DNA from: Streptomyces sp. AM 4-1-1
GTDB taxonomy: Bacteria > Actinomycetota > Actinomycetes > Streptomycetales > Streptomycetaceae
Length of the DNA stretch: 64,000 bases
Assembly (NCBI RefSeq): GCF_029167625.1
Contig: NZ_CP119145.1
Coordinates: 5,270,001 to 5,334,000, forward strand
Direction: 5' to 3'
Numbering within the stretch: position 1 is the first letter of the stretch; each line of letters opens with the position of its first letter. The notes beneath the pieces are model-generated. The model worked only from the letters and a program-made list of their open reading frames with translations, did no database searches and was not told the DNA's origin. Of the stretch, positions 60,585 through 64,000 are shown piece by piece. The translations under genes were made by a program, and so were the position numbers.

Positions 60585-61273
60585 CCGGAGTTCCCCGAAG
60601 CCGCGTCCCGGGTGTCCCGGACGGCGTCCTGCCCCACGTCCCGCAGGCCGCCCGCAGCGCTCCGACCCGAATCGCGGGCCTGTTCGCCGGTCGTCCGGGC
60701 CGCGTCCCTCGCCGAGCCCTTGACCGAGTCGACCGCTTCCGAGGCCGGCCCGCGCAGTTCGTCCCTGACGTCCTGGGCGCTCTGTTTCACCGGCTGGAGG
60801 AGTTCGTCCGAGTGGGCCCGCAACTCCCTGCCGACCCGTTCGTCGGCCGAGGTGGACGGCAACAGGGCGGCCGCGACCATTCCGGCGCCGAACGCCACGA
60901 TCCCGGCCGCGAGCGGGCTGCCCTGTGTCTGCCGTTTGACCCGCTCCGGGGTCGCGCGCACGGAGGCTCCCGCGTGCTCGGCGCCCTCCCGTACGGAGGC
61001 GCCCGCGTGCTCCGCGCCGTCGCGCACCGTGCCGCCCACGTGCGCGGTGGACTCGGCGACGTGGTGAGCGCCGCCTGACACGCTTCGGCCGGTTCCGCTC
61101 GCCACACCCATCACGCGCTCCTTCGCTCCGGTCAGCCGGTGCCGGGCCGCGCCGGCCTTGCGCCGGGCGACTCTCCCCGGTACCACCTTCTCCGCCAGGG
61201 CATCCACATCGCGTGCCAGATGCGCCCGGGTCCGTTCGACGTCCGTGCTCAGCTCGTCGGGTGCTTTGCCCAT
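60575..61273 (-). CDS. DUF3618 membrane-associated protein
   Basis: A 232-residue protein. The N-terminal 40 residues (LSTDVERTRAHLARDVDALA, EKVVPGRVARRK) fit DUF3618. A middle low-complexity region repeats EHAGASVR twice; one hydrophobic segment (PLAAGIVAFGAGMVAAALLP) anchors it; the C-terminus is an Ala/Asp/Arg-rich amphipathic stretch like LEA/stress proteins. ATG 61273 follows GGAGGATG and lies inside the end of the upstream gene. Last gene of the SigB-like operon. Likely a cell-envelope stress protein (inference). Confidence 0.85.
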   Translation of the reverse strand: MGKAPDELSTDVERTRAHLARDVDALAEKVVPGRVARRKAGAARHRLTGAKERVMGVASGTGRSVSGGAHHVAESTAHVGGTVRDGAEHAGASVREGAEHAGASVRATPERVKRQTQGSPLAAGIVAFGAGMVAAALLPSTSADERVGRELRAHSDELLQPVKQSAQDVRDELRGPASEAVDSVKGSARDAARTTGEQARDSGRSAAGGLRDVGQDAVRDTRDAASGNSGGG

Positions 61274-61710
61274 CGGGCATCCTCCTTCAGTGTGTCCATG
61301 GTCCGTTCCGGCTTGAGGCGCACCGTCCGTAGACGTTTGCGGCCGGTGACGAGGAGAATCGCCCCGGCGATCGCCCACACACCCGTCACGATCAGAGCGG
61401 CCCAGGCCAGGTCGACCACATGGGAGAGGGCGAAGATCACGGTCAGGCTGCCGAGCAGGAGTACGAGATGCCCGGCGTAACCGGCACCGGCCAGCATCCC
61501 GGCCGCCTTGCCTGCTTTCGCGGACTCCTGCTTGATCTCCGACTTCGCCAGCTCGATCTCCTCACGGACGAGCTGTGAGAGATCCTTGCTGATCTCACCG
61601 ACCAGATCCCCGACCGACTGATCGACCGACGGATCGGCTGACGGCTCGACCGGGGGCTCGGCCGGGCGGACCCGGGAGGACCCGGTGGCTTCGAGGCGCG
61701 AGGTGGTCAT
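61249..61710 (-). CDS. Actinobacterial holin-X/phage-holin-superfamily membrane protein
   Basis: A 153-residue protein. After a Pro/Ser/Asp-rich start, the conserved VGDLVGEISKDLSQLVREEI and ELAKSEIKQESAKAGKAAGM lead into two membrane helices (YAGHLVLLLGSLTVIFALSH; LAWAALIVTGVWAIAGAILL). This arrangement fits the DUF1469/PF07332 family, which is annotated as holin-like but is chromosomal and not phage-linked here. It overlaps the DUF3618 gene by 25 bp and follows the 61714 gene with a 3-bp gap, so all three are one operon. Confidence 0.88.
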   Translation of the reverse strand: MTTSRLEATGSSRVRPAEPPVEPSADPSVDQSVGDLVGEISKDLSQLVREEIELAKSEIKQESAKAGKAAGMLAGAGYAGHLVLLLGSLTVIFALSHVVDLAWAALIVTGVWAIAGAILLVTGRKRLRTVRLKPERTMDTLKEDARWAKHPTS

Positions 61711-61713
61711 GGC

Positions 61714-62475
61714 TCAACTCCCTTGCGGACGCTCGGGGTCCGGGCGGAGGTCATCCGCGACGACCGGCCCCGGGGCGGCCCCGTCACCGGTGCGGTACGG
61801 GGTCGTCGGCGACGACCGCGACACGCTGGGCCCGCGGTCCGTGAGTGCCCCTGCCCCGTCCACCCAACCGGGCGCGCCCGGCGTGTCCGGCCCCGGAGGA
61901 CCGGCGCCCCGGCCCCGGCCCTCCCCGTCGCTCCTTCCATGGGCGGGCGGCCGACCGCTGTCGTCGTCGCCGCCCGCGGCCTTGAACCCCTTGCCCGCGC
62001 GGGCGGCGGCGAAGCCCGCCAGCGCCGCGCCCGCCAGGAAGATCCCCGGCCGCTGCCGGGCGTAGTCCCGCAGATCGCTGACGAGCCCGTCCGGCCCGCG
62101 ACGCTCCAGATGAGAGGCCACCTGGTGGCCGCTGTCGGCTATCTGCCCGACCACACCCGCGGCCGTGGAATCCGACCCGCCCTTGTCGCGCATGTCCTGG
62201 AGTTCGTCGGCCAATCGGCGGACGTTCTGCGCCAGACGCTGTGTCTGCGTCCTGGCCTGGTCCTGGAGCTGTTCGCGCACGTCGTTCGCCAGATTCTTCG
62301 CCTGGGCGGTGGCTTCTCCGGTCACCTGGGCCGCCTGCTCCCGGGCGGTGCCGACCACCTCAGTGCCCTTGTCGCCCACCAGCCCGGCACCCTGGGCCGC
62401 TTTGTCCTGGGCCGTGCGCGCTGTCGCCGCCGCGGTGCCTTCCTGCCGGCGGTTCGAACCGTCGAAGTCGCTCAA
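61714..62475 (-). CDS. Membrane-anchored LEA-like stress protein
   Basis: A 253-residue product. The first half is a long Ala/Gln/Thr-rich amphipathic helix (for example QAAQVTGEATAQAKNLANDV and REQLQDQARTQTQRLAQNVR), then DLRDYARQRPGIFLAGAALA with one short membrane segment, then a disordered Gly/Pro/Asp-rich tail. The TTG at 62475 is chosen because AGGAGGAGCT sits at ideal distance; an ATG at 62511 has no ribosome site and would lie at the predicted transcription start. First gene of the three-gene operon. Confidence 0.75.
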   Translation of the reverse strand: MSDFDGSNRRQEGTAAATARTAQDKAAQGAGLVGDKGTEVVGTAREQAAQVTGEATAQAKNLANDVREQLQDQARTQTQRLAQNVRRLADELQDMRDKGGSDSTAAGVVGQIADSGHQVASHLERRGPDGLVSDLRDYARQRPGIFLAGAALAGFAAARAGKGFKAAGGDDDSGRPPAHGRSDGEGRGRGAGPPGPDTPGAPGWVDGAGALTDRGPSVSRSSPTTPYRTGDGAAPGPVVADDLRPDPERPQGS

Positions 62476-62518
62476 AGCTCCTCCTAGATCGGTCGTTCTC
62501 TTTCCGCTCATAGCCGGT

Positions 62519-62544
62519 GTACCCGTCACGACGAGGAGGAAAGC
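62519..62544 (-). promoter_or_regulatory. SigB-like stress promoter
   Basis: On the minus strand GCTTT is followed by 15 bp and GGGTAC, matching the Streptomyces SigB consensus GNNT-N14-16-GGGTAY. It is 44 bp upstream of the TTG start at 62475. The remaining DNA up to 62993 (about 450 bp) shows no gene. Confidence 0.65.
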
Positions 62545-62993
62545 TCTCATAAGCAGCTAAAACGTATATAGATGGCATTGCACCTGAACGGAGTAAGCCG
62601 CGTCTCTGTCCGTCATTCGCCGGCGCACCACCCGTCGGCCGGCCTCCGGCCGCCCGCAGACCCTGCCCCCGACGGCCTCGCCGCGACCGGCGCGACCGAG
62701 GAACACGGTGACCGGCGCCCCGGGCTCCGCCACGCACCGGGCTCGGCGGGGCCGCGCGGTTGCGCATCGACTCGTCGTCGTGGAGGGAGCGGGCCGGGCT
62801 GAACCCGTCCCGTCCCCGTCCCCGTACACCCCGTAACGTATGCGCCCTCCTACGGTCAGCCTTCCGCGCGCAGGGGACCCGCGCTGTCAGTGGGGTTTGA
62901 TGGAATGCTCCCGCGCGACCGACCGCGGCACGAGGCGGGCCGGCCCCGCACCGATGACCCGGTGAATCGACCGAGGAACGGAGCACATGACTC

Positions 62994-63707
62994 ATGGCCG
63001 ACGGCATAACACTCTGGAAGTGCCTGCAAGCGACTCCCGCCGCCGACGTGCGCCGCCGCGCGGCCGTCGTCGACGCCATGCAACGGGCCGACGCCCACTC
63101 CCGCTGGGGCGACAAGGCAAGCCCCGCGCCGACCAGGTTCGGAGCGGCCGACCGGTACGCGTGGAACGACGGCGGCGGTCAGTCGACCGTCTGGTACTTC
63201 CTCCCCGACGGCCGCGTCCTCCTCACCGTCTTCGACCACGAGGAGGACCTCAACCTCTACGCCGAGGGCGATCACCGGACCCAACTGGCCCTCTACGACG
63301 GCGTTCCCGACGACCTCAAGGGCATCGTCCTCAACCAGCGGGAGACGTACGAAGCCCTCAGTATCCGGGACCCCGAAACAGGACAGACCGTTCTCGCCGC
63401 CAGTGGTGTCTACTGGTACGACGGCACGCGATGGCACATAGCGGAAGGGCTCACCCGCTACATCGCGGAGCACCACTCCGAAGCCGACGACGGCGCCCCG
63501 GGGCAGCACCGGCCGTCCCCGGCTCGTCGCGTCGTCGACGAATTCAACGCCGCGGGCTTCTCCTGGTGCATGTCGCCCTACCTCCTCGGCCAGGACTTCA
63601 CCGAGGAGACCGTGCTCGCCAAGCTGGAAGCGGACGGCCTCCTCGACAAGGGGGCCGACCACTGGACGAGGATCACGCGGGAGGCATTCGAGTGCCTGCC
63701 GGGGTGA
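62994..63707 (+). CDS. Unknown protein (237 aa)
   Basis: A well-coded 237-residue product I cannot place in a family. It opens MADGITLWKCLQATPAADVR and has YFLPDGRVLLTVFDHEEDLN, LYDGVPDDLKGIVLNQRETY, GVYWYDGTRWHIAEGLTRYI, then a linker and FNAAGFSWCMSPYLLGQDF. The middle looks like a small beta domain of immunity- or SMI1-like proteins, but that is only an impression. No signal peptide or membrane helix. ATG 62994 with ACGGAG about 13 bases upstream. It lies alone. Confidence 0.7.
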   Translation: MADGITLWKCLQATPAADVRRRAAVVDAMQRADAHSRWGDKASPAPTRFGAADRYAWNDGGGQSTVWYFLPDGRVLLTVFDHEEDLNLYAEGDHRTQLALYDGVPDDLKGIVLNQRETYEALSIRDPETGQTVLAASGVYWYDGTRWHIAEGLTRYIAEHHSEADDGAPGQHRPSPARRVVDEFNAAGFSWCMSPYLLGQDFTEETVLAKLEADGLLDKGADHWTRITREAFECLPG

Positions 63708-63959
63708 GGAGGAGACCGGTGTCGGCGGGGCGCGGTGAGTGGTAGTCCGGTCAACGGGTGGCGCGGCCGCGAGCACCCGACGGGCGGACGGGTTGCGTTC
63801 TTCGACGAGATTCTGGGCCCGTGGGTGCCTCCGGGCGTGCGGGCGGGTCGGCCGTGGAGCAACTGTGCCGCACCGGAGAAGAGTTGGCCTGCGAAGGCTT
63901 GCAGTTCGCTGGAGCCGGCCAGGGCGTAGGCCCACGCGCCACCGGTGACAGACAACGAT
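63708..63959. other. Gene-free stretch
   Basis: No frame shows convincing coding bias together with a start and ribosome site. A minus-strand frame from 63955 reads a short plausible sequence (GAWAYALAGSSELQAFAG) but it then runs antisense into the gene at 62994. Nothing else recognised. Confidence 0.5.
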
Positions 63960-63996
63960 GAAGGGCCGGACTCAGTGATCCTGGGTCCGGCCCTTC
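63960..63996. terminator. Terminator hairpin at right edge
   Basis: GAAGGGCCGGAC (63960-63971) pairs perfectly with GTCCGGCCCTTC (63985-63996) around a 13-base loop. It may serve the gene ending at 63707 or one entering from beyond the right edge. Confidence 0.75.
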
Positions 63997-64000
63997 ATCT

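Noticed and set aside
60357-61067. Plus-strand ORF with repeated RMRPVG-type hexapeptides
   Set aside because: The repeats come from the 18-bp DNA array and the rest is antisense to the DUF3618 gene; composition is not coding-like.
61249-61710. Phage lysis holin
   Set aside because: The family name suggests a phage, but the neighbours are chromosomal stress genes and no phage gene is present.
62557-62829. Minus-strand ORF of 90 codons in the gap before the unknown gene at 62994
   Set aside because: Poor codon composition, no ribosome site and no recognisable sequence; it also overlaps the SigB-type promoter side of the stress operon.

Overview
The window is high-GC actinobacterial DNA, almost certainly Streptomyces. 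The support is strong GC bias at third codon positions, GTG and TTG starts, rare TTA codons, paired Scr1-type regulators with DUF397 or DUF6879 partners, and repeated 19-bp iron boxes of the DmdR1/IdeR type.

Positions 1-43,600 hold a catechol-type/hydroxamate peptide siderophore locus. Two NRPS proteins (12233-26788 and 4974-12236, minus strand, start-stop overlap) form six modules: starter C-A(Gly)-T, C-A(X)-T, C-A(Ser)-T, C-A(Ser)-T-E, then C-A(Y)-T, C-A(N5-hydroxyornithine)-T-TE. A free aryl carrier protein, a FepC-like ATPase, an EntS-like exporter and a FepB-like lipoprotein lie upstream on the same strand behind an iron box at 30900. Two FecCD permeases (1680-3925) and a siderophore-interacting reductase (4010-4846) have their own iron boxes. 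A second minus-strand block (42386 to 31839) holds an isochorismatase, argC-argJ-argB-argD, an ornithine N5-hydroxylase, an odd free-standing C-E didomain protein and MbtH. A plus-strand N-acetylglutamate synthase (31173) completes a private glutamate-to-ornithine route. No 2,3-dihydroxybenzoate synthase, dehydrogenase or AMP ligase is present, so the aryl cap must be made outside the window. This architecture resembles the qinichelin type of cluster, reported to have its own ornithine operon and to borrow its catechol precursor. The inferred backbone is aryl-Gly-X-Ser-D-Ser-Y-hOrn.

Positions 43,600-49,870 are accessory: an oxidoreductase remnant, a TetR gene, and a minus-strand operon (peptide, unknown proteins, kinase-like protein, GNAT, Scr1 regulator, DUF6879) lying between two pieces of what look like broken IS5-type transposase genes.

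Positions 49,900-64,000 are mixed chromosomal genes: Sfp-type phosphopantetheinyl transferase (which could activate the NRPS carriers), YnfA, a P450-ferredoxin pair, a WhiJ-like regulatory trio, a secreted amidase, YihY and PAP2 membrane proteins, an intact IS110-family element, and a three-gene envelope/stress operon behind a SigB-like promoter.
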